Assembly: GCA_023458755.1 (NCBI GenBank)
Contig: JAEWYE010000019.1
Span: 160,097-224,096, forward strand
Direction of reading: 5' to 3'
Length of the DNA stretch: 64,000 bases
DNA from: Bacillota bacterium
Lineage (GTDB): Bacteria; Bacillota; Clostridia; Oscillospirales; Acutalibacteraceae
Of the stretch, positions 27,229-36,029 are shown piece after piece. A program made the translations under genes and the position numbers. The notes beneath the pieces were generated by a model that worked only from the letters and a program-made list of their open reading frames with translations, made no database searches and was not told the origin of the DNA. Numbering within the stretch: position 1 is the stretch's first letter; each line of letters begins with the position of its first letter.

Positions 27229-27792
27229 GTGTACGATACATGGGATGAATTGGAATCTGCCTGCAAGGCCTGCCAAAAGTGCGGGCTTTGCTCCACGCGC
27301 CACAATGTGGTGGTCGGTGTCGGCAATAAAAATGCGGATATTCTGTTTATCGGCGAAGGCCCGGGCGAAAACGAGGATTTGCAGGGCGAACCGTTTGTCG
27401 GCCGAGCAGGGCAGCTGCTTGATAAAATGCTTGCGGCGGTTGACCTTGACCGAAAAACCAACATTTACATAGCAAACATTGTAAAATGCCGTCCGCCCCA
27501 AAACCGCGATCCTTTGCCGGAGGAACAGGATGCCTGCATTGACTGGCTCCGCAATCAGGTTCGTTTGATGCAGCCCAAAATTATTGTATGCCTTGGGCGC
27601 ATCGCCGCCATGAAGATTATTAAGCCCGATATGAAAATCACCAAAGAACACGGTGTTTTCTTTGAAAAAGGCGGAATTTTAATGATGGCAACCCTGCATC
27701 CGGCTGCTTTGCTTCGTAATCCTAACAATAAACCGGGCGCTTTTGAAGACTTTTTAAAGCTGCGCGACAAAATCGAGGAATTAAACCGCTAA
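27229..27792 (+). CDS. Uracil-DNA glycosylase, family 4 (Fe-S type)
   Basis: A 187-residue family 4 UDG. CKACQKCGLC near 11-20 provides two cluster cysteines, and later cysteines near 87 and 104 complete the 4Fe-4S set. GEGPGENEDLQGEPFVGRAGQLL is the catalytic loop and TLHPAALLRNP the DNA-intercalation motif. It removes uracil from DNA. The start is GTG with AAAGGAG seven bases upstream. It follows the glycosyltransferase closely but is unrelated in function. Confidence 0.95.
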   Translation: MYDTWDELESACKACQKCGLCSTRHNVVVGVGNKNADILFIGEGPGENEDLQGEPFVGRAGQLLDKMLAAVDLDRKTNIYIANIVKCRPPQNRDPLPEEQDACIDWLRNQVRLMQPKIIVCLGRIAAMKIIKPDMKITKEHGVFFEKGGILMMATLHPAALLRNPNNKPGAFEDFLKLRDKIEELNR

Positions 27793-27921
27793 TATTCATG
27801 CAGATAGGTTGTTTTTGAGAGCATCCTGCTGTAAAATTAAAAACGGTAGAAAATTGTCGTTAACCCATATTGCAACAGCAATGATTGGTTAAATATATTC
27901 AAATTACAGGAGATGTTATTT

Positions 27922-28491
27922 TTGAGTAAAATTATGGTAGAAACCTCCGCACGTCACGTTCACGTTTCCGAACAGGATTTAGTTGCACTTTTCGGTGAGG
28001 GTGCAAAACTTACCGTTAAAAAAGAACTTTCACAGCCTGGCCAGTTTGCCAGCAACGAGAAAGTTGAAGTTGTCGGGCCGAAGGGCTCTTTGAAAATGTC
28101 CATTCTCGGCCCGACCCGCCCAGAAACACAGGTTGAGCTTGCGCTTACCGATGCACGCAAAATCGGCATCACCGCTCCGACCCGTGAATCCGGCGTTTTA
28201 GACGGTACCCCTGGCTGCAAACTCATCGGGCCAAAGGGCGAAATCGACATCGACCACGGTGTTATCATTGCGAAAAGACACATCCACTTCACTCCTGAAA
28301 CTGCCGAAGCAGCAGGCGTAAAGGACAAGCAGATTGTTTCCGTAAAGCTGGATTATAACGATCGTGCTTTAACATTCGGTGATGTTGTGGTTCGCGTAAG
28401 CAAGAACTATGCTCCCGCTATGCACATCGATACCGACGAATCCAACGCTGCCGGCCTGCCGGGCACCGTTGACGGTGAGATTATTCTTTAA
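27922..28491 (+). CDS. pduL: Phosphate propanoyltransferase (PduL family)
   Basis: A 189-residue PduL-type phosphotransacylase with two tandem beta-barrel halves. The zinc-binding histidines are visible in SARHVHVSEQD near 10 and AKRHIHFTPETA near 118. It exchanges acyl-CoA and acyl phosphate. I see no microcompartment-targeting extension at the N terminus and no shell genes nearby, so it is probably the housekeeping phosphotransacetylase version. TTG 27922 has AGGAG nine bases upstream; ATG 27913 abuts that site. Confidence 0.93.
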   Translation: MSKIMVETSARHVHVSEQDLVALFGEGAKLTVKKELSQPGQFASNEKVEVVGPKGSLKMSILGPTRPETQVELALTDARKIGITAPTRESGVLDGTPGCKLIGPKGEIDIDHGVIIAKRHIHFTPETAEAAGVKDKQIVSVKLDYNDRALTFGDVVVRVSKNYAPAMHIDTDESNAAGLPGTVDGEIIL

Positions 28492-28514
28492 TTTTTTCAT
28501 TTGAATAAATGGAT

Positions 28515-28556
28515 TAAAAAACCAGGAACCGTGCATCACATCGGTTCCTGGTTTTT
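28515..28556. terminator. Bidirectional terminator between pduL and the convergent secreted-protein gene
   Basis: AAAAACCAGGAACCG pairs with CGGTTCCTGGTTTTT around TGCATCACAT. Confidence 0.88.
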
Positions 28557-28561
28557 GACAT

Positions 28562-29941
28562 TTATATGTTCGTTTTATGGTGCTTTTTATGGTACATCCA
28601 GATAGCAAGGAAAATAATTGAAATTAAGATGATTCCGGCAGCCAGAAGCCACCATGAAAAAGAATGAATGCTAAATTCCACATTCCCTCTGTGCAGGGCG
28701 AAAGCAATGTCGTCCTGCGGTAAAGCGGCAAGATTGGCTGTGTAATTTCCGTTGGTATCCGCTTTTAAATCAATCGTACTGGAAGCAAGGGTATAATCTT
28801 TACTCGGAGGAATAACGGTAATATTTAAATTCTGAAAGGATGCCCAATTTTTTGCCGGATTCGAAATGTAGGCGAATGTGTTGATACTATTGTCTGGATT
28901 GCTCATAGTTGGAATGGTTGTGTAACTGACAGACACCTGCTCCTCACTGTTCGCGGCAAACGGTACGGTGTAGTTCAGTAAATAAATGCAGTTTTTTGAA
29001 ATAAGGTCATTTGCTTGTGCAACGTCGCAAATGCCGTCCCGCTGCAACAGGCTATCAAGATATCGTATCACGATGGATTGATCGTTTGGGTCAATTTCAC
29101 TGTATTTACGAATGTATTTGTGGCACAGCTCGATCGGAGAAGCCTGTGAAATGGTAAACTGCGGCTCAATTTTGAGTTTTTTCGTTTTGTCAGTAGTATC
29201 AAATGCTGTGATTTTGATGTCCTGTGGATTTTCACCGATTACCAAAAACGAAAAGCTGTCTTGCTTATCATATGACCATCCGGTGATTGTAACCTTATCT
29301 CCAGATCGGGAGATCTCTCCATCGAAACTAATTAAGTGAGTTTTACTTGCCGACGCTGACATCTCGGCTCGTAGAAAACAATCTGTTGTATGCTTTACTT
29401 CATATAAAACAGCATGTTCAGTTTCAATATATTTTGGAGTGGTTGGAATGGGCACAGCGTTTTTGAGTAGTGTAGTAAAGTTGGGCAAAGAGGAAGTATC
29501 CAGTTTACCATTATCATCATAGAGTAGTTGTGCAGTGCCAAACTGCGGTAACGGCCCGGTTAGGCAAACCGTGTAGGGCAGTTCTTTTCCCCCAGCGGTG
29601 ATTTTTACGCCGCTATTCACGACAAGCTGTTTATAACTGCTGATGAGTGGGAATGCCATTTCAACATTCATAGAATTTGATGTCGGGTTTTTCATTTGGT
29701 AGGCAGCGGTCACTCTGGCAGAGGTTTTACTGTAGGAGAAGCTCTTATCCGAAACCTGAAAGGTGAGATCCTCTTTTTCCACTGTAACGGGGCAGTTTTT
29801 TACCGGGGTCATGCCGTAAGCCGGGCCTTGCTCCCAACGACTGGGACCGGAATTTGCGGATGCAGGTACTGCACACATGACAGTGAACAGCATGCACAGA
29901 AGAATACTAAACAATTTTTTCGTAAAGTCCACTCCCTTCAT
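28562..29941 (-). CDS. Secreted membrane-anchored protein of unknown function, paralogue 1
   Basis: About 459 residues. There is an N-terminal signal peptide (KKLFSILLCMLFTVMCAVPASA), a long beta-rich extracellular region and a C-terminal membrane helix (LLAAGIILISIIFLAIWMY) with a basic tail. It is clearly paralogous to the next gene. Shared motifs are RWEQGPAYGMTP, YQMKNPTSNSMNVEMAFPLIS, PYTVCLTGPLP, PFAANSEEQVSVSYTT and NPAKNWASFQNLNITVIPP. I do not recognise a named domain. Repeated NP-x-S-MN strands suggest Ig-like or macroglobulin-like modules. The start is uncertain: ATG 29941 lacks a good site, and AAGGGAG lies just inside it. Confidence 0.75.
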   Translation of the reverse strand: MKGVDFTKKLFSILLCMLFTVMCAVPASANSGPSRWEQGPAYGMTPVKNCPVTVEKEDLTFQVSDKSFSYSKTSARVTAAYQMKNPTSNSMNVEMAFPLISSYKQLVVNSGVKITAGGKELPYTVCLTGPLPQFGTAQLLYDDNGKLDTSSLPNFTTLLKNAVPIPTTPKYIETEHAVLYEVKHTTDCFLRAEMSASASKTHLISFDGEISRSGDKVTITGWSYDKQDSFSFLVIGENPQDIKITAFDTTDKTKKLKIEPQFTISQASPIELCHKYIRKYSEIDPNDQSIVIRYLDSLLQRDGICDVAQANDLISKNCIYLLNYTVPFAANSEEQVSVSYTTIPTMSNPDNSINTFAYISNPAKNWASFQNLNITVIPPSKDYTLASSTIDLKADTNGNYTANLAALPQDDIAFALHRGNVEFSIHSFSWWLLAAGIILISIIFLAIWMYHKKHHKTNI

Positions 29942-30124
29942 TTTAAATAGAAATATAATTCTAAGTGCTGTGCCCTTTTGCCGCTCGCTTCGCTGGGGTA
30001 CAAATCTTTGATCGCTTTTCTGCAAAAACTTTGCATTTGTATAGATTATAAAATCACGGATTTTTTGACTTGCTCGTAGAATCTCTTAAATTCTTTTGTG
30101 TACTAATTGTTCGGTAAGCATTAT

Positions 30125-31522
30125 TTATGCGTTCACTTTCTGGCGCTTTTTATACAGCAAATAAAAGATAAGTACTAGCAATAGGATTCCTATAATAAAA
30201 AACATATAAATAAACAGTGGAAGAATAAATCCGGAAGTGGTGTGTTCTTCTGGAGCTTTGGTACGCAGGGTAAAGGTGAAATTTTGCTGTGGTAAAGTAG
30301 TAAGGGATGACTGATACTTTCCGCTGGAATCTGCTTTCAAATTGATGGTATTGGAAGTAAGCTTACAATTCTTATTTGGAGGAATGACAGTGATATTTGA
30401 ATTTTGAAAAGATGCCCAGTTTCCTGCTGGATTTGTAAGGTAGGCGAAAGTATTGTCCGTGAATAATTGATCGGTTTCATAGTCCTTCCATGTGTATGTG
30501 GTAGGTACGGTAGTGTAACTGACGGTTACTTCCTCTTCACTATTAGCAGCAAACGGTACGCTATATTTCAATAAATAAATTTGACTGGTTTCTTCAAGAG
30601 GGTATAGTTGTTCAAGAGCATTACAAGTCCCATATTGTTCTAAGCGGCTTTCTAGATAGCTCAGGGCGATCGATTGAGCCTTCTGGTCTGTGATGTCTAA
30701 TGAATTTAGACGTTTGAGACAATGGTTAAGCGGAGATACTTGCGTAGTAGTAATTTCAGGCTCAATATTCATTTTTTCATGATCTGTTTTCTTTTTCAAT
30801 GGGGTTATTTTGATATTTTGCGGTGTTTCGCCTATTATCAAAAAGGAAAAGCAAGACTCTGCATCATGTAACCAACCATAGAAAGCTATATTGTTTCCAA
30901 AGTGTATTGGTTCATCATCGCCAAAAGAAATAATTTTCGTTTTATCGGAGGAGGCTGTTACTTCCGCACGTATCCAAGCTTGATTTTTGCATTTTATTTG
31001 ATAAAGCACTGCATTACTTGCGGCTATATATTTTAAATTAGTGGGAAGAGCAACGGCATTTTTTAGTAAAACAGCAAAGCCGAGTAAATAATTGGAATTC
31101 AAGTGACCTTCTCGATCATAAAGCTGATGCCCACTTTTAAGAGACGGCAAAGGTCCGGTTAGGCAGACCGTATAGGGTAGCTTTTTTCCGTTTCTTGTTA
31201 GCTCCAAACCATTTGCGGAAAATTGTTGAAATGTACTGATGATCGGGAGTGCCATTTCAATGTTCATTGATTTTGTGGTGGGATTTTTCAGTCGGTAGGT
31301 TTCAGTTACTTTTGAAGAGATTGGACTGTCCAGCAGTGGCTTTTCTGTAATTTGAAAGGTCACATCTTGTTTTTCAACCACAATGGGGCTGCTTTTCGTT
31401 GGAGCCATACCGTAAGCCGGACCTCGTTCCCAACGTCCTGTTAAAGGCTCTGCCGATACGGGCAAAGCACATATTATGGTAAACAGTAAGCATAGAGTAA
31501 TGCTTAACCATTTTCTTTTCAT
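30125..31522 (-). CDS. Secreted membrane-anchored protein of unknown function, paralogue 2
   Basis: 465 residues with a signal peptide (WLSITLCLLFTIICALPVSA), an extracellular region of about 410 residues and a C-terminal helix (PLFIYMFFIIGILLLVLIF) with a KKRQK tail. It shares the full architecture and motif order of the gene at 28562 and evidently arose by tandem duplication. I chose ATG 31522 because AGGTGA lies six bases upstream. It is transcribed toward paralogue 1 across a 183-base gap (29942-30124) that holds no gene. No function can be assigned. Confidence 0.78.
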   Translation of the reverse strand: MKRKWLSITLCLLFTIICALPVSAEPLTGRWERGPAYGMAPTKSSPIVVEKQDVTFQITEKPLLDSPISSKVTETYRLKNPTTKSMNIEMALPIISTFQQFSANGLELTRNGKKLPYTVCLTGPLPSLKSGHQLYDREGHLNSNYLLGFAVLLKNAVALPTNLKYIAASNAVLYQIKCKNQAWIRAEVTASSDKTKIISFGDDEPIHFGNNIAFYGWLHDAESCFSFLIIGETPQNIKITPLKKKTDHEKMNIEPEITTTQVSPLNHCLKRLNSLDITDQKAQSIALSYLESRLEQYGTCNALEQLYPLEETSQIYLLKYSVPFAANSEEEVTVSYTTVPTTYTWKDYETDQLFTDNTFAYLTNPAGNWASFQNSNITVIPPNKNCKLTSNTINLKADSSGKYQSSLTTLPQQNFTFTLRTKAPEEHTTSGFILPLFIYMFFIIGILLLVLIFYLLYKKRQKVNA

Positions 31523-31664
31523 AACCATTCACCTGTCATTCGAATTTGCTCTATTATAAGTAATCACAATTAATTGTAAAATTCTCATTATGTAATTATA
31601 TCATAGTAAATATTGGAAATAAAGTCAATGGTAATGCTGAGTTTAATTACGGTATATATGTAGA

Positions 31665-31696
31665 AAACAGCCGGTTGGTTTCCCCCCCCCGGCTGT
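31665..31696 (-). terminator. Terminator of the YhfC-type gene, with a homopolymer loop
   Basis: On the minus strand ACAGCCGG pairs with CCGGCTGT, followed by TTTTC. The loop contains nine consecutive G (C9 at 31682-31690 on the plus strand). Confidence 0.75.
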
Positions 31697-31723
31697 CCAA
31701 GCTACATTCTAGTATATATTTTC

Positions 31724-32536
31724 TTATGCAATTGCCTGTGTGGCGGTAACTTCGCTGTGTTTTGCGGGAAACAGCTTCTTCTGCTTGATGATATAAAGGA
31801 AAGCAAGTATGGAAACTACAAGCAGGAATCCCTCGCTCGCCCAGACATTTACGTATTTCGCAAGTAATACAGCACCCGAATTCAAAATGGTGTGTGCCAA
31901 AATTGCTAGGAAGTAATAGCCGATTTTCTTCGAGTTGATACCTTTAAAAATAAGAACAGTTGCAAAAACATGATAGGTTACTGCAAAAACGCGTTCCACA
32001 ATGCCTATGTAAATGTTGCCTGCGGTGGCGGCGGTAAGAACTGAAATTAATTGCTGGGCGGTAGCACTCGGCATTGCTTTCGCAAGAGTGTCAAATGTGC
32101 CTCCGTTTATCATGATGCAGTAAATCAGATAGTTGATAAAGGTTAAACCGGTAATTAGAATCGCCTCGCAAAAGCCGTGCCCCAAGCCGAACGAGATAGC
32201 ATCCTGATAGCCGCGCTGCTTCTTTAGAATGAATTTTACACCCAAGTAACGGGCGGTTTCTTCAAAGAGTCCCGCAGTAAAGCCGCCAATCACAACAACA
32301 TAAACGATATAGTTGTTTTCGGCAAAAGATTTAAACCACGATTGCGTACCCAACACACTTAAAATCGGCAGACGAAGGACAACCTGCGAAACAAAGAATG
32401 CCAGAACACCGATAAACATGGGGGTAACCGACAGCTTTTTGCGCACGCCAAGCACAATCAAAATGATAACAGGCAAAAGTGTGGTGGCGAATGCTCCGAT
32501 TGCGTAGGCAAGAACAGTGGAACTTGCAACAGTCAT
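31724..32536 (-). CDS. YhfC-type intramembrane glutamic protease-like protein
   Basis: A 270-residue protein with about eight membrane helices. The motif FEETARYLGVKFIL near 91-104, followed by SFGLGHGFCEAILI near 114-127 and a late conserved ILAHTILNSG, matches the YhfC family. That family is related to CPBP-type intramembrane proteases, with EE and H residues as candidate catalytic positions. Substrates are unknown. It stands alone with its own terminator, upstream of the secreted paralogues in the same direction. Confidence 0.82.
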   Translation of the reverse strand: MTVASSTVLAYAIGAFATTLLPVIILIVLGVRKKLSVTPMFIGVLAFFVSQVVLRLPILSVLGTQSWFKSFAENNYIVYVVVIGGFTAGLFEETARYLGVKFILKKQRGYQDAISFGLGHGFCEAILITGLTFINYLIYCIMINGGTFDTLAKAMPSATAQQLISVLTAATAGNIYIGIVERVFAVTYHVFATVLIFKGINSKKIGYYFLAILAHTILNSGAVLLAKYVNVWASEGFLLVVSILAFLYIIKQKKLFPAKHSEVTATQAIA

Positions 32537-32639
32537 CTAAAATACTCCTTTTCTATTTTTATATGTAATCCTTAGATAATTAGCATACAAGAAAATTTAA
32601 GAGATAATACGAGAAAACCAAAGAATTTATGATTTTATT

Positions 32640-32835
32640 ATCTGGACAAGTGCAAGCTTTTTTGCAAAAAAAGCTCAAAACCTTGCGCCCCAGCGGAGCG
32701 AAAAAGGGCGGCTTGCCGCCCTCGCCCCCGCGGTTGGCGCGCGGGTGATTCCCCTACAAGGGGAAATGTCGCAGAGCGACAAAAGGGTGCGGCTCCACAG
32801 AGGCGCAATAGCTGAGTCGAGTTGCAAGTTTGTTC
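32640..32835. repeat. GC-rich multi-hairpin intergenic element
   Basis: The 322-base gap between the YhfC-type and SdpI-type genes (32537-32858) contains a GC-rich patch unlike its AT-rich flanks. Consecutive short palindromes are visible: GGGCGGCTTGCCGCCC near 32705, CCCGCGG...CGCGCGGG near 32728, CCCCTACAAGGGG near 32753 and GTCGCAGAGCGAC near 32769. It resembles dispersed palindromic intergenic repeats seen in Oscillospirales genomes. A 68-codon open frame across it (minus strand) is Arg/Pro-rich and not credible as a gene. Confidence 0.5.
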
Positions 32836-32858
32836 AGCAGACATTATGTATATAGACG

Positions 32859-33599
32859 TTATTTGTTTTGCCCTTTCGTGATTCGCATATATTGATTACG
32901 TGCGTAAACGCAGACCACAACCGTCATACCCAGCAGCCCGACAATCGAAATCGGCATAGCAAATTTATCCGGAACAATCAGACACACAATGGTGAGCAAT
33001 ACTCCGCCAATCACCCAAAGCTTTCCGCCGAAACGGTGTGTCAGGTACCAAACTTCTTCGTTTTCCAGTGTCCAGCTTACACGGATACCGGCAAAATGAT
33101 TCTGTTTCAGCTTCGGCATAATATTGCCGAAAATAACACAGAACATGTTGATGACAAGGGCAAGTATACGGTCCATGTTGGCACCGGACAGATTTTGAAT
33201 CTTGTTGCAGGATGTGTAAAGGATTATGTAACACAATACATTGAGCAATACAATTGCAAAAAGTATGCCGATAAGTAACGTTTTGCGATCGGACGGTATT
33301 TTATTACCAACTTTTTCTTCGATATGTTCCTTTGAACGGTACCGCCGCGCGTATACCCATCCGCCGAACGCAACGACCAGTGTAAGAACCGGAAGAGCCA
33401 GCAGTTCATATTTACTGCCCCAGCGGTCAACTGCATTATTCACGCCGTAGTGGGCTGGTATAACATTGGGGGCACTTGGCAGAAAAAATAGGGTGACCAG
33501 CAAAGGCAGAATCGCCAATCCGCAATAGAGTATTTTTATCCAACCGGAAGTGCCGGTTGAATTGATTTCTTCTTCCTTTTGTTCATTTATATTTTTCAT
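32859..33599 (-). CDS. SdpI-like immunity membrane protein (DUF1648 + SdpI)
   Basis: A 246-residue protein with six or more membrane helices. The N-terminal half has the DUF1648 pattern (IPAHYGVNNAVDRWGSKYE near 50-70), and the C-terminal half is an SdpI domain (GNIMPKLKQNHFAGIRVSWTLENEEVW). In Bacillus, SdpI protects against the SdpC toxin and also sequesters the repressor SdpR. No SdpC is in view. ATG 33599 has AGGAAGG five bases upstream; the gene overlaps the sdpR-like gene by 17 bases. Confidence 0.88.
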   Translation of the reverse strand: MKNINEQKEEEINSTGTSGWIKILYCGLAILPLLVTLFFLPSAPNVIPAHYGVNNAVDRWGSKYELLALPVLTLVVAFGGWVYARRYRSKEHIEEKVGNKIPSDRKTLLIGILFAIVLLNVLCYIILYTSCNKIQNLSGANMDRILALVINMFCVIFGNIMPKLKQNHFAGIRVSWTLENEEVWYLTHRFGGKLWVIGGVLLTIVCLIVPDKFAMPISIVGLLGMTVVVCVYARNQYMRITKGQNK

Positions 33600-33894
33600 G
33601 GTTACCTTCCTCGTTTTCTTGAATCTTATTTTCCTGCGGATAAAATTGCGCAAACCAAAGCATCAGTTCCTCAAATACCGAAACATTCAGCTCATAATAG
33701 ATATAGTTTTTTTCTTTGGCCCCAAAAATTAAATTTGCCTTTTTTAGCTGAGATAAATGATACGAAATCGTTGCACCCGACATGCTAAAATGAGCAGTGA
33801 TTTGTCCGGCGGACAGCCGCTTTTGCTTGAGCAGGATTAAAATCTCGCGGCGCACCGGGTCGGAGAGTGCTTTGAAGGATTCAGCGAATGCAAT
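33583..33894 (-). CDS. SdpR-like ArsR-family repressor, possible ATT start
   Basis: A winged-helix protein of about 103 residues (FKALSDPVRREILILLKQKRLSAGQITAHFSMSGATISYHLSQL), the classic SdpR pattern. The FKALSDP segment needs to be translated for a complete first helix. Yet the only ATG/GTG/TTG in frame after the upstream stop is a GTG inside it (33855). ATT at 33892-33894 with GGAG ten bases upstream gives MAFAESFKALSDP, so I suggest a rare ATT start, as in infC. It would autoregulate the sdpRI-like operon from the promoter at 33969. Confidence 0.8.
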   Translation of the reverse strand: MAFAESFKALSDPVRREILILLKQKRLSAGQITAHFSMSGATISYHLSQLKKANLIFGAKEKNYIYYELNVSVFEELMLWFAQFYPQENKIQENEEGNHEKYK

Positions 33895-33968
33895 AAGGAA
33901 TCAGCTCCGTTCCAATATCAAGATAGTCGCAAACTATTTAGAAGATTATCGAAATAGATTCTTGCCAT

Positions 33969-33996
33969 ATTATATCCTGAATTTTATATTTGTCAA
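33969..33996 (-). promoter_or_regulatory. Promoter of the sdpRI-like operon
   Basis: On the minus strand TTGACA, 16 bases, TATAAT. The leader to the ATT is about 68 bases. Confidence 0.75.
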
Positions 33997-34042
33997 CAGG
34001 AGCTTTTAACAAATTGTATTCGTGAAATCCTGATTTTAGGTG

Positions 34043-34071
34043 TTGTCTTTTTCCTCAAAATCGTATATAAT
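34043..34071 (+). promoter_or_regulatory. Promoter of the SRP RNA
   Basis: TTGTCT (34043-34048), 17 bases, TATAAT (34066-34071). Confidence 0.7.
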
Positions 34072-34088
34072 ATCATAGTTAGCTTATT

Positions 34089-34282
34089 TTGAAAGCAAGG
34101 CAGAAATGCGTACAATAGGATATGCGGGCGGGCGGGCTCTGTACGGCGGGGCGCCGTGAACCATGTCAGGCGGGGAACCGAGCAGCATTAAGCGGAGTTG
34201 CCCTGTGCGATGCAGGTAAGTCTGTTCGTTCGCATATCCTAGTGTATGATGTACCGTTTTATAGCGGCTGTCTTGCTTTCAA
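34089..34282 (+). ncRNA. ffs: Signal recognition particle RNA
   Basis: The SRP54-binding core is visible: GTCAGG (34165-34170), a GGGGAACC tetraloop-type hairpin and AGCAGC (34181-34186). Outside it, AGGATATGCG pairs with CGCATATCCT. The ends close through TTGAAAGCAAGGCAG (34089-34103) against CTGTCTTGCTTTCAA (34268-34282). The position directly upstream of dnaX is conserved in Firmicutes. The exact mature ends are uncertain; they may be inside the outer helix. Confidence 0.92.
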
Positions 34283-34323
34283 TTTATTCCAACGAGTCGG
34301 TACGAAGGGGGTAGACGGGATTT

Positions 34324-35967
34324 ATGTATCAGGTTTTGTACCGAAAATGGCGTCCTCAGGCTTTCGCTGATGTTGCGGGGCAGCCGCAGGTGACCGTAAC
34401 ACTGAAGAATGAATTGATGGCGGGGCGTATTTCCCACGCGTATTTGTTCACCGGCTCACGCGGAACCGGAAAAACGACCTGCGCCAAAATACTGGCAAAA
34501 GCCGTGAACTGCCTGCATCCGGTGGACGGCGACCCCTGCGGAGAATGCGAGATTTGCAAAGGAATCGACAGCGGTTCCGTTATGGATATTGTGGAGATTG
34601 ACGCGGCCAGCAACAACGGTGTGGACAATATCCGTGCACTGCGGGAAGAAGCGAATTTTACACCTTCCGCGGCAAAGTATCGCGTTTATATTATTGACGA
34701 AGTGCACATGCTTTCTACCGGTGCGTTCAATGCTTTGCTCAAAACACTGGAAGAACCACCGGCACATGTCATTTTTATTCTGGCGACCACCGAGGTTCAT
34801 AAGCTGCCGGCGACCATCCTTTCCCGCTGTCAGCGTTTTGATTTCCGCCGTATTCCTCCGCAGGATATTGCCGCACGGCTTGACTATGTGGCAGCGCAGG
34901 AGGGGGCACAGCTTGACCCGCAGGCGGGCTTGCTGATTGCGCGTTTGGCGGATGGGGCCTTGCGCGACGCACTCTCGCTTTTGGATCAGTGCATTGGGCA
35001 CAGCAAAATGGTTACGGTTGATGTTGTTACCGAAACCGCAGGCTTAGTCGGGCGTGACCATCTTTTTGAACTGACCGATGCTATCAAAGAGCAGAATTCC
35101 TCTTCTGCTTTGGAAGTTATTGACCGCCTGCACAATTCATCCAAAGATATGACGCGTTTATGTGAGGAACTTTCCTCGCATTTTCGCAACTTAATGCTGA
35201 TAAAAACGATGAAAGATGCAAAGTCGATACTCGTGGTACCGGATGACGAATTTGAGAAGCTATCCAAGCAGGCGCTTTCCACGCCGCTTCCGGCAATTCT
35301 GCATTGTCTGGATACTATGCAGGATGCGCTCGAGCGCATGTACCGCGGTGGGAATCGCCGCATCGAATTGGAAATGGCAATGATCAAGCTGTGTTCACCG
35401 GAGCTGGATGGGACAAATGAAGCTCTTGTGCGGCGCGTTGCCGCTTTGGAACGGGGCATTACCCAGCAGCCGCGGCAGGAAACGTCAGTACCCGTAAAAA
35501 GTCCGCAGCTGATTAGCAGCAGTCCGGCTGTTCCCGGTAATTCGGTTGTTTCGGAAGAACCACCCGTACCGGACAGAAAAGAAGTCCCTTCTGCTCCGCC
35601 GCAGGAACCGCCTGTTTCCACTAATATGGAGCAAATTCAGCAGGAGGCGCGGCGCTTGTCCGAATGGCCGGAGGTTTTGCAGCTTTTGCGTGAACATTCG
35701 CAGTCCATCGCCGCCGCTTTTGCGGGTTCCACCGCTTATGTCAGCGGAAATTATGTGCTGATTGACGCGCCGAAGGAAATGGCTTTTGAGCTACTGCGCA
35801 AATCTTCACAGCGGGACAAAATGCGTGATGCCATTCAGCAGGTAACCGGCCGTGTGTACAAGCTTGGCCCATATAAAAATAAAGCAGAAGAAGAGCAAAA
35901 AACAGATCCGCTTGCCGAACTGGCAGGGCTTGCCCGCGACGCGGGAATCGAAGTCACCCAAAAATAG
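34324..35967 (+). CDS. dnaX: DNA polymerase III subunits gamma and tau
   Basis: 547 residues. The AAA+ clamp-loader domain has GSRGTGKTT near 45, a Cys4 zinc module (CLHPVDGDPCGECEIC near 62-78), the Walker B IDEVHML near 124 and the SRC arginine-finger motif near 166. Residues after about 370 form a Pro/Ser-rich linker and a C-terminal domain that contacts the polymerase and helicase. It loads the beta clamp. It begins the conserved dnaX-ybaB-recR cluster, 41 bases after the SRP RNA. Confidence 0.96.
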   Translation: MYQVLYRKWRPQAFADVAGQPQVTVTLKNELMAGRISHAYLFTGSRGTGKTTCAKILAKAVNCLHPVDGDPCGECEICKGIDSGSVMDIVEIDAASNNGVDNIRALREEANFTPSAAKYRVYIIDEVHMLSTGAFNALLKTLEEPPAHVIFILATTEVHKLPATILSRCQRFDFRRIPPQDIAARLDYVAAQEGAQLDPQAGLLIARLADGALRDALSLLDQCIGHSKMVTVDVVTETAGLVGRDHLFELTDAIKEQNSSSALEVIDRLHNSSKDMTRLCEELSSHFRNLMLIKTMKDAKSILVVPDDEFEKLSKQALSTPLPAILHCLDTMQDALERMYRGGNRRIELEMAMIKLCSPELDGTNEALVRRVAALERGITQQPRQETSVPVKSPQLISSSPAVPGNSVVSEEPPVPDRKEVPSAPPQEPPVSTNMEQIQQEARRLSEWPEVLQLLREHSQSIAAAFAGSTAYVSGNYVLIDAPKEMAFELLRKSSQRDKMRDAIQQVTGRVYKLGPYKNKAEEEQKTDPLAELAGLARDAGIEVTQK

Positions 35968-36029
35968 CGGTTTATTTATTTGTTTATCTATTTTTATGAA
36001 TTTTAGAATAAAATCTGGAGGAATTGAAA

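Noticed and set aside
27922..28491. PduL as part of a bacterial microcompartment
   Set aside because: No shell protein, signature enzyme or N-terminal targeting peptide is visible nearby.
32638..32844. A 68-codon minus-strand ORF in the GC-rich hairpin patch
   Set aside because: Arg/Pro/Ala-rich translation of palindromic DNA without a ribosome-binding site; treated as a repeat element instead.
34102..34320. A short ORF across the SRP RNA region
   Set aside because: The stretch folds as SRP RNA with the conserved core, and the frame has no ribosome-binding site.
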